A stretch of DNA of 16,151 nt from Solirubrobacterales bacterium (GTDB lineage: Bacteria; Actinomycetota; Thermoleophilia; Solirubrobacterales; Solirubrobacteraceae): positions 1 through 16,151 of the forward strand of contig JACCYI010000209.1 in the NCBI GenBank assembly GCA_013696535.1, given 5' to 3'. Positions 6,451-14,420 of this stretch are shown in pieces. The position numbers were made by a program, and so were the translations under genes. A model generated the notes under the pieces. The model saw only the letters and a program-made list of their open reading frames with translations, was not told where the DNA came from and made no database searches. The first letter of the stretch is position 1, and every line of letters begins with the position of its first letter.

Positions 6451-7626
6451 ATGAGCACCACGACACTGTCCGAAGCCGCCCGGCAGGTAGGAGTTTCCAC
6501 CGCCACGCTCCGCCGCTGGGCAGCCACCGAAGTCGTGCCGCTCCGCGACGGCTGCTGGACCACGTCGTCGGTGGCCTATGCCCGCGTGGTGGCGCGCCTG
6601 CGCGACCGCGGTCATTCGCTGGCCGACATCCAGCGAGCGTCGGCGTCGGGACGTCTGGCCTACGGGTACATGGAGGAACTCTTCCCTGTCGCGGACCCGG
6701 GGATGCCGCTCTCCGAGGCGGCCAGGCGGTCTGGCCTCGATCCGGCGCTCGTCGAACGGGTCTGGAGTGCCCTCGGGTTCCCCGCCCACCGGCTCCAGCA
6801 CCTCACCGAAGCCGATGTCGCGCTCCTAGGGACGATCCAGGCCGCGCTTGACGCAGGCTTCCCCCTCGTCGCGTTTCTGCAGCTCATCCGGGTCTACGGC
6901 CAGGCCCTCGCCCAGATCGCCGACGCGGAAGTCAGGCTCTTCCACCTCTACGTCCATGAGCCGCTGATCCGGGACGGGCTCCCCGCTCACGAGATGGCCG
7001 ACCAGATGGAGCGCCTGGCGCGCGAGCTGCTGCCCCTCGCCTCGCCGGTCATGGACCACCTGCATCAGGGGCTGTTACGGCACTTCGTCGAGCAGGACGT
7101 CGTGGGGCATCTCGAGTCAGACACAGATGAGCAGCTCGATATCGGTCGAGTGAGGGTGGCGATCGCCTTCATCGATCTTGCAGGCTTCACACGGCTGACC
7201 GAGGAAGTCGGTGACCGGTACGCCGTCGGCCTGGTCGAACGCTTCCAGGCGGCCGTCGAGATCACCCTGCCCGACGACGCCCGGATCATCAAGTCGATCG
7301 GTGATGCCGTCATGGTCGTCAGCTCAGATCCCGCCGGGCTCTGCGACTGGGCGGTCGGCTTCCAGCGCCTGCAGTCCGAGCGCCCGCTCCCGCGCATCGG
7401 CATGCACCAGGGCGCCGTGCTCTACCGCGACGGGGACTACTACGGGCGAGAAGTCAATCTCGCCGCCCGCGTGGGCGCCCGGGCCGCCGGGGGCGAGGTG
7501 CTGGTGACGCGCTCCGTCGTCGAAGGCGCGGGCCGTCACCTCGACTTCGAGCGGGTGGGCGAGGTCACGCTCAAGGGCTTCGCCGGGCCGACGGAGCTGT
7601 TCGTGGCGAAGATGGGCTCGGAATGA
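6451..7626 (+). CDS. MerR-like HTH, Ad_Cy_reg and class III adenylate cyclase fusion
   Basis: The protein is 391 aa from the ATG at 6451. It makes cAMP from ATP. Residues about 4-75 form a MerR-like winged-helix start (LSEAARQVGVSTATLRRWAA). Residues about 85-220 match the regulatory domain of mycobacterial Rv1264-type cyclases (a second helix-turn-helix-like LSEAARRSGLDPALVERVW, then VYGQALAQIADAEVRLF). Residues about 235-387 are the catalytic domain: metal-binding Asp242 (IDLAGFTRL) and Asp285 (KSIGDAV), ATP-specifying Lys281 and Asp329 (GDYYG), and transition-state Asn336 and Arg340 (VNLAARV). All six key residues are present, so it should be active as a dimer. No membrane segment is seen. 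The frame is open upstream to 6160, but that part overlaps the SCP2-like gene in another frame. Its stop overlaps the tilS start (ATGA). Confidence 0.88.
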   Translation: MSTTTLSEAARQVGVSTATLRRWAATEVVPLRDGCWTTSSVAYARVVARLRDRGHSLADIQRASASGRLAYGYMEELFPVADPGMPLSEAARRSGLDPALVERVWSALGFPAHRLQHLTEADVALLGTIQAALDAGFPLVAFLQLIRVYGQALAQIADAEVRLFHLYVHEPLIRDGLPAHEMADQMERLARELLPLASPVMDHLHQGLLRHFVEQDVVGHLESDTDEQLDIGRVRVAIAFIDLAGFTRLTEEVGDRYAVGLVERFQAAVEITLPDDARIIKSIGDAVMVVSSDPAGLCDWAVGFQRLQSERPLPRIGMHQGAVLYRDGDYYGREVNLAARVGARAAGGEVLVTRSVVEGAGRHLDFERVGEVTLKGFAGPTELFVAKMGSE

Positions 7627-8984
7627 GCGTCGCGGAGTCGGTGATGACACGCGTGATCGAGACCGGGCTGCTGCCTGCGGGGCAACGCGTGCTGGTCCTG
7701 CTCTCAGGGGGGCGCGATTCGGTGTGCCTGCTCGATCTGGCGCTGCGGCTGGCCGGACCCGCCTCGGTGGCCGCGTTGCACGTCAACTACGGCTTGCGCG
7801 ACACCTCCGCCGGCGACGAGGCCTTCTGCGCCGACCTGTGCGACACCCTCGGCGTGGAGCTCGAGATCCGCCGCCCGCGACGGCCGGAGAACAGCGGGAA
7901 CCTGCAGGCGTGGGCGCGGGACCAGCGATACGCAGCGGCCGCGCAGCTCGCGCTCGCGCGGAGCTCGCGCGTGGCGACCGGCCACACCGCTTCGGACCAG
8001 GTCGAGACGGTCCTCTACCGACTCGCGGCCTCACCCGGGCGTCGGGCGCTGCTCGGGATGCGCGGGCAGGACGGACGTCTGGTCCGGCCGCTGTTGTGCA
8101 TCGCGCGGGACGAGACGGCGGCGTCCAACGCCGAGCGAGGGCTCGGTTGGCGCGAGGACCCGACCAACCAATCGGGCGTATTTGCCCGCAACCGCATCCG
8201 CCATGGGTTGCTCGCCGAGCTGCGAGCCGTCCACCCGGCCGCGGAGGCCAACGTGCTCGCGACCCTCGAGCTGCTGCGCGACGAGGCCGACGTGCTCGAC
8301 GCCGCGGTCGAGTCGGCGCTCGCGGTGGCCGGTCAGCGCGGGCACGACGGCGGTACGGGCGTCGCGGACCTCAACGCCATGGCGCCGGCGCTGCGCCGCC
8401 TCGCGATCCAGAAGCTGGCCGATGAGGCCGCGGGGGGGCGGGCCGCGGCCATCGGGTCGCGTACGGAGGAGATCCTGCGACTCGGGAGGGAGGGCGGCAA
8501 TTCCGCGCTCGATCTGGGGGAGGGGCTGCGCGCGATGGTGGAGTACGGTCGCCTCCGGTTCGCCGTGGGCAGCGTGGAGGATTCGCCCGAGCCCGCGACG
8601 CTCGCCATCCCGGGCCGGGCTTCCTTCGGCGCGGGTGAGCTCTCGAGCCAGCGCGGGCCTCACCTGGAGGTCGGCGAGGCGGACGCGTCGGGGAGGTCGG
8701 CCACGCTCGACGCCGCGGCGCTTGCGGCCGTGCTCGAAGTTCGCTCATGGGCCGCCGGCGACCGCATGCGACCTCTCGGCCTGGATGGCTCGAAGAGCCT
8801 GCAAGACCTCTTCGGCGACCGCCGCGTTCGACGCGAGAGCCGTGCTCGCCTCCCCGTGGTGCTGTCTGCAGGGGAGATCGCATGGATCCCCGGCGTGGCC
8901 ATCGGTGAGGGCTTCAAGGTGACGAGCCGGACCCGCGAGCGCGTGCGCCTGGCGTGGCAACCTTCAGCGCCCGGAACCACTTAG
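7623..8984 (+). CDS. tilS: tRNA(Ile)-lysidine synthase TilS
   Basis: The protein is 453 aa. It ligates lysine to C34 of the CAU-anticodon tRNA-Ile using ATP, so that the tRNA reads AUA. The N-type PP-loop is clear: VLVLLSGGRDSVCLL, with SGGRDS at residues 28-33. It is followed by LHVNYGLRD, ATGHTASDQVETVLYRL and WREDPTNQSGVFARNRIRH, all typical of TilS. The C-terminal tRNA-binding domain is present (residues about 371-445; RSWAAGDRMRPLGLDGSKSL and FGDRRVRRESR). The length is normal for the long form. The ATG overlaps the cyclase stop by four bases, and hpt follows after one base, so the three are likely co-translated. tilS-hpt-ftsH order is common in bacteria. Confidence 0.95.
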   Translation: MSVAESVMTRVIETGLLPAGQRVLVLLSGGRDSVCLLDLALRLAGPASVAALHVNYGLRDTSAGDEAFCADLCDTLGVELEIRRPRRPENSGNLQAWARDQRYAAAAQLALARSSRVATGHTASDQVETVLYRLAASPGRRALLGMRGQDGRLVRPLLCIARDETAASNAERGLGWREDPTNQSGVFARNRIRHGLLAELRAVHPAAEANVLATLELLRDEADVLDAAVESALAVAGQRGHDGGTGVADLNAMAPALRRLAIQKLADEAAGGRAAAIGSRTEEILRLGREGGNSALDLGEGLRAMVEYGRLRFAVGSVEDSPEPATLAIPGRASFGAGELSSQRGPHLEVGEADASGRSATLDAAALAAVLEVRSWAAGDRMRPLGLDGSKSLQDLFGDRRVRRESRARLPVVLSAGEIAWIPGVAIGEGFKVTSRTRERVRLAWQPSAPGTT

Positions 8985-8985
8985 G

Positions 8986-9543
8986 ATGCCGCCTCGAATG
9001 GGACAAGGGCTCGAGATCGCCGAGGTGCTGGTCGAGGCCGATGCCCTGCAGCGACGGGTCTCCGAACTCGGCGCGGAGATCTCCTCTGACTACGCCGGCC
9101 GGGATCTGCTGCTGGTCTGCGTCCTCAAGGGCGCCGTCTTCTTCCTCAGCGATCTCATGCGTCAGATCGACGTCCCCTGCGAGGTCGACTTCATGGCCGT
9201 GGCGTCCTACGGATCCTCGACGGACTCCTCGGGGGTGGTACGGATCCTCAAGGATCTCGACGCCGCCATCGAGGGGCGAGACGTGCTGATCGTGGAGGAC
9301 ATCGTGGACTCCGGACTCACGCTCAACTACCTCCTCCGCAATCTCCGCGCTCGCGGACCGGCTTCCCTGGAGGTCTGCGCGCTGCTCACCAAGCCCGACC
9401 GCCGTCAGGTCGACCTCACGGCGCGCTACGTCGGCTTCGAGATCCCCAACCGATTTGCGATCGGCTACGGCCTCGACCATGCCGAGCGCTTCCGGAACCT
9501 GCCCTTCGTCGCCGCCCTCGACGAGCCCGAGGCGGTCGGATGA
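8986..9543 (+). CDS. hpt: Hypoxanthine phosphoribosyltransferase
   Basis: The protein is 185 aa. It converts hypoxanthine (and usually guanine) plus PRPP to IMP (GMP) in purine salvage. Evidence: VCVLKGAVFFLSDLMRQI (residues 44-61, PPi-loop region), VASYGSST (72-79, flexible loop), PRPP-binding VLIVEDIVDSGLTL (100-113, acidic pair Glu104/Asp105) and KPDRRQVDLTARYVGFEIPN (base-binding region). The ATG at 8986 is one base after the tilS stop. An ATG at 8998 (residue 5) is an equally possible start, with AGGA at 8983-8986 as its Shine-Dalgarno sequence. No domain is missing. Confidence 0.94.
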   Translation: MPPRMGQGLEIAEVLVEADALQRRVSELGAEISSDYAGRDLLLVCVLKGAVFFLSDLMRQIDVPCEVDFMAVASYGSSTDSSGVVRILKDLDAAIEGRDVLIVEDIVDSGLTLNYLLRNLRARGPASLEVCALLTKPDRRQVDLTARYVGFEIPNRFAIGYGLDHAERFRNLPFVAALDEPEAVG

Positions 9544-9606
9544 CGGCGGACGCGACAGCTTGCGCCGGCCCTTAGCCGTGCCATAGGCGCAGCCGCCACT
9601 TTCGCA

Positions 9607-9633
9607 CCGTGCGGGTGTTTCTGACCCGCGCGG
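9607..9633 (+). terminator. Hairpin between hpt and ftsH
   Basis: CCGTGCGGGT (9607-9616) pairs with ACCCGCGCGG (9624-9633), 10 bp with one G-T wobble and a 7-base loop GTTTCTG. It stands about 60 bases after the hpt stop. No T run follows, so it would be a weak or factor-assisted terminator, or an RNA element in the ftsH upstream region. Confidence 0.4.
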
Positions 9634-9651
9634 AGGTCCAAGACCCCGTGG

Positions 9652-9657
9652 TAGCCT
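9652..9657 (+). promoter_or_regulatory. Possible −10 box for ftsH
   Basis: TAGCCT with a TGG just before it (weak extended −10) lies downstream of the hpt/ftsH hairpin. The transcript would start near 9664, leaving a leader of about 49 bases before the ATG at 9713. A TTGACG at 9657-9662 overlaps it, but no −10 box follows at the right distance. No clear −35 is seen for TAGCCT. Confidence 0.3.
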
Positions 9658-9712
9658 TGACGATCCTGTTCCACCGGACCACCGCCGTGCACTGGGGGCG
9701 CGACACCACTAC

Positions 9713-11707
9713 ATGAGCCGCTTCTTCAAGAGCGCCGCGTTCCCGATCCTCATCGTGATCGTGCTTGCGTTCTTCGCCTCCAAGCTGATCTCGCGGTCCG
9801 ACCAGGCGGAGAAGACCACGTTCAGCCAGTTTCTCACGCAGGTGGAGAACAACGACGTCCGCGCGGTCACCCTGCGCACCAAGGACAACACCGTCGAGGT
9901 GACGCTCGACAAGGCGGACAAGAACAAGTACCAGGTCGGCTATCCCACGGACTACGGGACGATCCTGGTCCAGAAGCTTCAGACGGCCGAATCCGAGAGG
10001 AAGATCCAGTCCTTCGACGTCAAGCCGGCGCGGTCAAGCGCGATCCTCACGCTGCTGACTTACGTGCTGCCGTTCATCATCTTCATCGGGTTCTGGATCT
10101 TCCTGATGAATCAGATGCAGGGCGGCGGCTCCAAGGTGATGCAGTTCGGCAAGTCCAAGGCCAAGCGGCTTTCGGTGGACTCGCCCAAGATCACCTTCCG
10201 CGACGTGGCAGGGGTGGACGAGGCCGTGGAAGAGCTGCACGAAATCAAGGAGTTCCTCGAGAACCCGAAGAAGTTCCAGGCGCTGGGCGCTCGAATACCG
10301 AAGGGCGTGCTGCTCTACGGGCCTCCGGGCACCGGCAAGACCCTGCTGGCCCGTGCCGTCGCGGGAGAGGCCGGGGTGCCGTTCTTCTCCATCAGCGGCT
10401 CGGACTTCGTCGAGATGTTCGTCGGCGTGGGCGCCTCCCGCGTGCGTGACCTGTTCGAGCAGGCCAAGCAGAACTCACCTTGCATCATCTTCATGGACGA
10501 GATCGACGCCGTGGGCCGCCATCGCGGCGCCGGGATGGGCGGCGGTCACGACGAGCGCGAGCAGACGCTCAACCAGCTCCTCGTCGAGATGGACGGCTTC
10601 GAAGCCAAGGACAACATCATCATGATCGCGGCCACCAACCGGCCCGACATCCTCGATCCTGCTCTCCTGCGTCCTGGCCGCTTCGACCGTCAGATAACCG
10701 TGGACCGCCCGGACCGCAAGGGCCGGGCCAAGATCCTCGAAGTCCACACGCGTGGCAAGCCGCTGGCCAAGGACATCCTGATCGACACCCTCGCTGGTCA
10801 GACCCCGGGATTCACGGGCGCGGACCTCTCGAACCTGGTCAACGAGGCCGCCCTTCTGGCCGCCCGCACAGGCAAGCGCGAGATCGGCCAGATCGAGCTC
10901 GAGGAAGGGATCATGCGCGTCGTCGCCGGTCCCGAGAAGAAGACGCGCGTGATGGGTGACAAGGAGCGATTGATCACCGCCTACCACGAGATGGGCCACG
11001 CGCTGGTGGGTCACTACCTCGAGCATTCAGACCCCGTCCACAAGATCTCGATCATCTCGCGTGGTCAGGCGCTGGGCTACACCATCTCCCTGCCGACGGA
11101 GGACAAGTTCCTCACGACACGCGCGGAGCTCAACGACACGATGGCGATGACCCTCGGCGGCCGTGCCGCCGAGGAGATCGTCTTCGGCGAGATCACCACG
11201 GGCGCTTCGAACGACCTCGAGAAGATCACGGCGACCGCCAAGCAGATGGTCATGCGCTTCGGTATGAGCGAGAAGCTCGGCCCCCGTGTGTTCGGCCACG
11301 ATCATGGCCAGCCCTTCCTCGGCCGCGAGTTCTCGAGCGAGCCCGACTACTCCGACGAGCTGGCGCGTGAGATCGACGACGAGATCCGCCGCATCGTCGA
11401 GGCCGCCCATCAGCAGGCCAAGGACATCCTCTCCGACCATCGCGAGGCGCTCACCCAAATCTCCGAGCTGCTGCTCAAGCGCGAGACGATCGAGGCGGAG
11501 GAGTTCCAGGCGCTCCTCGCGGGCAAATCAGAAGACGAGGTCTTCGGGATCGAAGAGCCCGCCGAGACGCCCGAGCTGCCGGTCGCCGCTTATCCGGCGT
11601 CCGACAAGGGCGCCAAGGTTCCGCGCCCCCTGCCGCGCCCCGGTCTGGCCGGCGGTGCCGCGGAGTACCGCGGGCTAGAGCGGCCTGAGAAGCCCGACCT
11701 GGCCTGA
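9713..11707 (+). CDS. ftsH: ATP-dependent zinc metalloprotease FtsH
   Basis: The protein is 664 aa, a membrane-anchored AAA+ protease that degrades membrane and regulatory proteins as a hexamer. Membrane helices at residues about 8-25 and 109-133 flank the FtsH extracellular domain. The AAA domain has Walker A GPPGTGKT (203-210), Walker B IIFMDEID (258-265), pore-loop MFVG (235-238) and the second region of homology [20 protein letters not shown] (307-326). The protease domain has zinc motif HEMGH (425-429) and [10 protein letters not shown] with the third ligand Asp501. Most FtsH proteins have Ala where this one has Met in HExxH; the ligands are intact. The tail after about residue 610 is Pro/Ala-rich. 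The Shine-Dalgarno sequence is weak. Confidence 0.97.
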   Translation: MSRFFKSAAFPILIVIVLAFFASKLISRSDQAEKTTFSQFLTQVENNDVRAVTLRTKDNTVEVTLDKADKNKYQVGYPTDYGTILVQKLQTAESERKIQSFDVKPARSSAILTLLTYVLPFIIFIGFWIFLMNQMQGGGSKVMQFGKSKAKRLSVDSPKITFRDVAGVDEAVEELHEIKEFLENPKKFQALGARIPKGVLLYGPPGTGKTLLARAVAGEAGVPFFSISGSDFVEMFVGVGASRVRDLFEQAKQNSPCIIFMDEIDAVGRHRGAGMGGGHDEREQTLNQLLVEMDGFEAKDNIIMIAATNRPDILDPALLRPGRFDRQITVDRPDRKGRAKILEVHTRGKPLAKDILIDTLAGQTPGFTGADLSNLVNEAALLAARTGKREIGQIELEEGIMRVVAGPEKKTRVMGDKERLITAYHEMGHALVGHYLEHSDPVHKISIISRGQALGYTISLPTEDKFLTTRAELNDTMAMTLGGRAAEEIVFGEITTGASNDLEKITATAKQMVMRFGMSEKLGPRVFGHDHGQPFLGREFSSEPDYSDELAREIDDEIRRIVEAAHQQAKDILSDHREALTQISELLLKRETIEAEEFQALLAGKSEDEVFGIEEPAETPELPVAAYPASDKGAKVPRPLPRPGLAGGAAEYRGLERPEKPDLA

Positions 11708-11800
11708 CCGCGGGCCACGCCGGCGCGCCGCGGCTCCCAGTGATCTCCGCCTTGCGGACCCGCTTTCAAATCGGCTCGGTCCCTGCCGATCAATCGGACG

Positions 11801-13561
11801 ATGCGATCCGATCGACCGAAACGACGCTCAGGTGCGGCGGTCCGCATCGTCACCGCCGGAATCTGCGTGCTGATCCTGGTGCTGGCCGGCGTCGCGATCA
11901 CAGGCGGCATCGAGGCGGATCGCTCGACAGCGCGCCTGGCGCGTTCGGGCGACCTGGTCCAGGCCTACCTGGACTTGACACGCGCAGTCGCCGTCCAGCA
12001 CGCGGCCGGGGAGGACAGGAAGCGACGAACCAGGCCTAGGACACGGCAGCGGTTCGACAAGGCCGGTGTGGTCGTCGCGCGCTCGCTGGACGTGCTCGGG
12101 CGATTCGGCGATCCCGCCGATCGCGAGCTACGGGCTCGCATCGAGGTCTACGAGCGGCTCTTCACCCTGGAATTCGAACGGTACTTCGACGCCCTAGACG
12201 CGAACGACATCGCTCTCGCCAGGACCTTCAAGGCCGACGGCGACCCGTGGGCGGAGGTGCTGCAGGGCCTCGTGAGCGAAGGGGGCACCGCGCAGGCGAG
12301 CGAGTCGCTGCGTGAGATCAATGCCCTGCGCGACTCCCAGGCCAACGCCCTTCGCTTCACGGCGGTCGCCGTCCTACTCGGCCTGGGCGTCATGGTGGCC
12401 CTGTGGCTGGTGCTCCGCTCGCTGCGGCTCCGGATCGACGATGCGACCGAGGAGGACCTCCAGCGGTTGCAGCACGCAGCCCTGACCGACAGCCTGACCG
12501 GGATCCGCAACCACCGGGCCTTCGAGGAGGACCTGGCGACCGCGCTCGCCAACCTCCGGCGTCATGGCACGACGATGAGCCTGGTCATGATCGACCTCGA
12601 CGAACTCAAGGCGATCAATGACAGCGACGGGCATCAGGCCGGGGATCGGGCGATCAGGACGGTCGGTGATCGACTCTCGGACACGCTGCGCGCAGGTGAC
12701 TCGGTGTACCGGATCGGCGGCGACGAATTCGCCGCTCTGTTGCCGGAGGCATCGACATGGGCGGCCTTCAACTTCGCTCAGCGGCTGCACGCCTCGCTCG
12801 AGTCAGACGGCGGTGGCGTCACCGTGAGCGTCGGGCTCGCCGAGTCGAACATGCTGTCCACGCGCGATGGCCTGATCGAAAAGGCGGACATCGCCCTCCT
12901 GGAAGCCAAGGCGGGTGGGCGGGACACCGTCGTGTTCCTGTCTGGGATGGAGCGCCCCGACCTGACCGACTCGAGCGAAGACCGCCGTCACCGGGGAACG
13001 CTCGCTTCTGCGCTGGCCCGGGCCGTCGACGCGAAGGACTCCTATACACGCAGCCACTCCGAGACGGTCGCCGAGCTCTGCGCTCTCATCGCGACGAACC
13101 TGGGGCTCGACGGCGAGCACGTCGCCGCCGTCCGGCTCGCCGGGCTCGTGCATGACGTCGGCAAGATCGGCGTCCCGGACGCCATCCTCCAGAAGCCCGC
13201 TCGGCTCGACGAACATGAGTTCGAGATCATCAAGGCGCACTCCGCACTCGGGCATAGAATCCTTCACGGCACCGATCTCAGCCATGAGGCGCCCTGGGTG
13301 CTGCATCACCACGAGCGGATGGACGGCGCCGGATATCCCGGTTCGCTGGTCGGGGACGAGATCCCCCTGGAATCGCGGATCATCCATGTCGCGGACGCCT
13401 TTGAAGCCATGACCTCGGACCGGCCCTACCGGCGCGGGATGCCGGACGGCGATGCGCTCGATGAGCTGCGACGGCACGTCGACACGCAGTTCGACCCGGC
13501 CTGCGTCGGCGCACTGCTCAGCGGCCTCGGAGTCGAGCCCGCCGTGGCGGCGGCGACGTGA
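11801..13561 (+). CDS. Membrane GGDEF and HD-GYP cyclic-di-GMP turnover protein
   Basis: The protein is 586 aa. A short Arg-rich cytosolic start is followed by membrane helices at residues about 15-35 and 186-208. The external helical sensor region between them (about 150 aa) is of unassigned type. The GGDEF domain (about 220-382) has LTDSLTGIRNHRAF, DLDELKAIND and an intact RIGGDEF (304-310), plus an inhibitory I-site RAGD (297-300) at the canonical spacing. The HD-GYP domain (about 400-575) has HDVGKIGVPDAIL (HD at 451-452), HHERMDGAGYP (503-513) and ADAFEAMTSDRPYR. It can therefore be predicted to both make and hydrolyse c-di-GMP in response to an external signal. The ATG at 11801 has no clear Shine-Dalgarno sequence. 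The gap of 93 bases before it and 31 bases after it set it between ftsH and folP. Confidence 0.9.
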   Translation: MRSDRPKRRSGAAVRIVTAGICVLILVLAGVAITGGIEADRSTARLARSGDLVQAYLDLTRAVAVQHAAGEDRKRRTRPRTRQRFDKAGVVVARSLDVLGRFGDPADRELRARIEVYERLFTLEFERYFDALDANDIALARTFKADGDPWAEVLQGLVSEGGTAQASESLREINALRDSQANALRFTAVAVLLGLGVMVALWLVLRSLRLRIDDATEEDLQRLQHAALTDSLTGIRNHRAFEEDLATALANLRRHGTTMSLVMIDLDELKAINDSDGHQAGDRAIRTVGDRLSDTLRAGDSVYRIGGDEFAALLPEASTWAAFNFAQRLHASLESDGGGVTVSVGLAESNMLSTRDGLIEKADIALLEAKAGGRDTVVFLSGMERPDLTDSSEDRRHRGTLASALARAVDAKDSYTRSHSETVAELCALIATNLGLDGEHVAAVRLAGLVHDVGKIGVPDAILQKPARLDEHEFEIIKAHSALGHRILHGTDLSHEAPWVLHHHERMDGAGYPGSLVGDEIPLESRIIHVADAFEAMTSDRPYRRGMPDGDALDELRRHVDTQFDPACVGALLSGLGVEPAVAAAT

Positions 13562-13579
13562 GGCATCGCTGCCCGGCGG

Positions 13580-13585
13580 TAGCGT
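13580..13585 (+). promoter_or_regulatory. −10 box for leaderless folP transcript
   Basis: TAGCGT ends 7 bases before the GTG at 13593, the same spacing as at the tetR-family gene. No Shine-Dalgarno sequence precedes this GTG. Together they support a leaderless start for the folate unit. Confidence 0.45.
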
Positions 13586-13592
13586 CCAGCCG

Positions 13593-14420
13593 GTGTTCAA
13601 GCTCATGGGGATCGTCAACGTCACCCCTGACTCCTTCTCGGACGGGGGAACCTTCGATTCCTCGGGCGCGGCGATCGCCCATGCGCAAGGGCTGATCGCC
13701 GAGGGCGCGCAGATCGTCGACGTCGGAGGCGAGTCGACGCGACCGGGCGCCGAGCCGGTCGGAGTGGACGCCGAGCTGCGACGAGTGCTTCCGGTGATCG
13801 AGGCGATCGACGGCGCACAGATCTCCATAGACACGATGAAGCTCGAGGTGGCGCGCGCTGCGGTCGGAGCGGGGGCGACGCTGGTCAACGACGTCACCGC
13901 CTTCCGCCACGACCCCGGCATGGCCGCGTTCGTCGCCGAGCACGACCTCGACTGCTGCCTGATGCACATGCTCGGCGAGCCGCGGACGATGCAGGCCGAC
14001 CCTCGCTACGAGGATGTCGTCTCAGACGTCAAGGCGTTCCTGCATGACCGCCTGGCGTTCGCCGTGCGCGAAGGCGTAAAGGAGGAGCGGATCCTGCTCG
14101 ACCCGGGCTTCGGCTTCGGCAAGACGCTCGAGCACAACCTGGAGCTCCTGCGCCGGATCGGAGAGCTCACGGCGCTCGGTCGGCCCGTGGTCGTAGGCGT
14201 CTCGCGGAAGTCGTTCATCGGGCGCATAACGGGCCGCGACGTCGCCTCCAGGGCGGTGGGAACCGCGGCCGCCAACGTGCTCGCCTATGAGCGTGGGGCT
14301 CGCGTGTTCCGGGTCCATGACGTCGCTGTGACGGGCGATGCGCTGGCCATCGCGAATGCTACGTTGCCTCCGCTGTGCAGCCACCCGACGACGACGCCTA
14401 CGACGACGAGGAGGACCTGA
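13593..14420 (+). CDS. folP: Dihydropteroate synthase
   Basis: The protein is 275 aa from the GTG at 13593. It joins 6-hydroxymethyl-dihydropterin diphosphate and p-aminobenzoate, and is the sulfonamide target. Motifs in order: MGIVNVTPDSFSDGG (5-19), VDVGGESTRPGA (42-53), ISIDTMK (77-83), NDVTAF (99-104), LDPGFGFGKT (169-178), GVSRKSFIG (202-210) and FRVHDVA (239-245). The frame is open upstream to 13452, but that would overlap the HD-GYP domain, and the family begins at the GIVNVTPDS motif. The last about 14 residues (SHPTTTPTTTRRT) form a low-complexity tail read from the same DNA as the start of folB. Confidence 0.96.
   Translation: MFKLMGIVNVTPDSFSDGGTFDSSGAAIAHAQGLIAEGAQIVDVGGESTRPGAEPVGVDAELRRVLPVIEAIDGAQISIDTMKLEVARAAVGAGATLVNDVTAFRHDPGMAAFVAEHDLDCCLMHMLGEPRTMQADPRYEDVVSDVKAFLHDRLAFAVREGVKEERILLDPGFGFGKTLEHNLELLRRIGELTALGRPVVVGVSRKSFIGRITGRDVASRAVGTAAANVLAYERGARVFRVHDVAVTGDALAIANATLPPLCSHPTTTPTTTRRT
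14360..14365 (+). promoter_or_regulatory. Possible internal −10 box before folB
   Basis: TACGTT lies within the 3' end of folP and ends 9 bases before the folB GTG at 14375. It could give folB and the genes after it a separate near-leaderless transcript. Confidence 0.25.

Noticed and set aside
11715..11735. GC-rich repeats (two CCGCGG copies) after ftsH as a terminator
   Set aside because: CCGCGG is self-complementary and common at this GC content; there is no consistent stem with a T run.
11786..11797. CCGAT-CA-ATCGG just before the GGDEF/HD-GYP start as an operator
   Set aside because: The arms are only five bases, which is expected by chance in this window, and no second copy was noticed.
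13452..13592. Extended N-terminus of folP
   Set aside because: It overlaps the conserved end of the HD-GYP domain, and the family starts at the motif just after the GTG at 13593.
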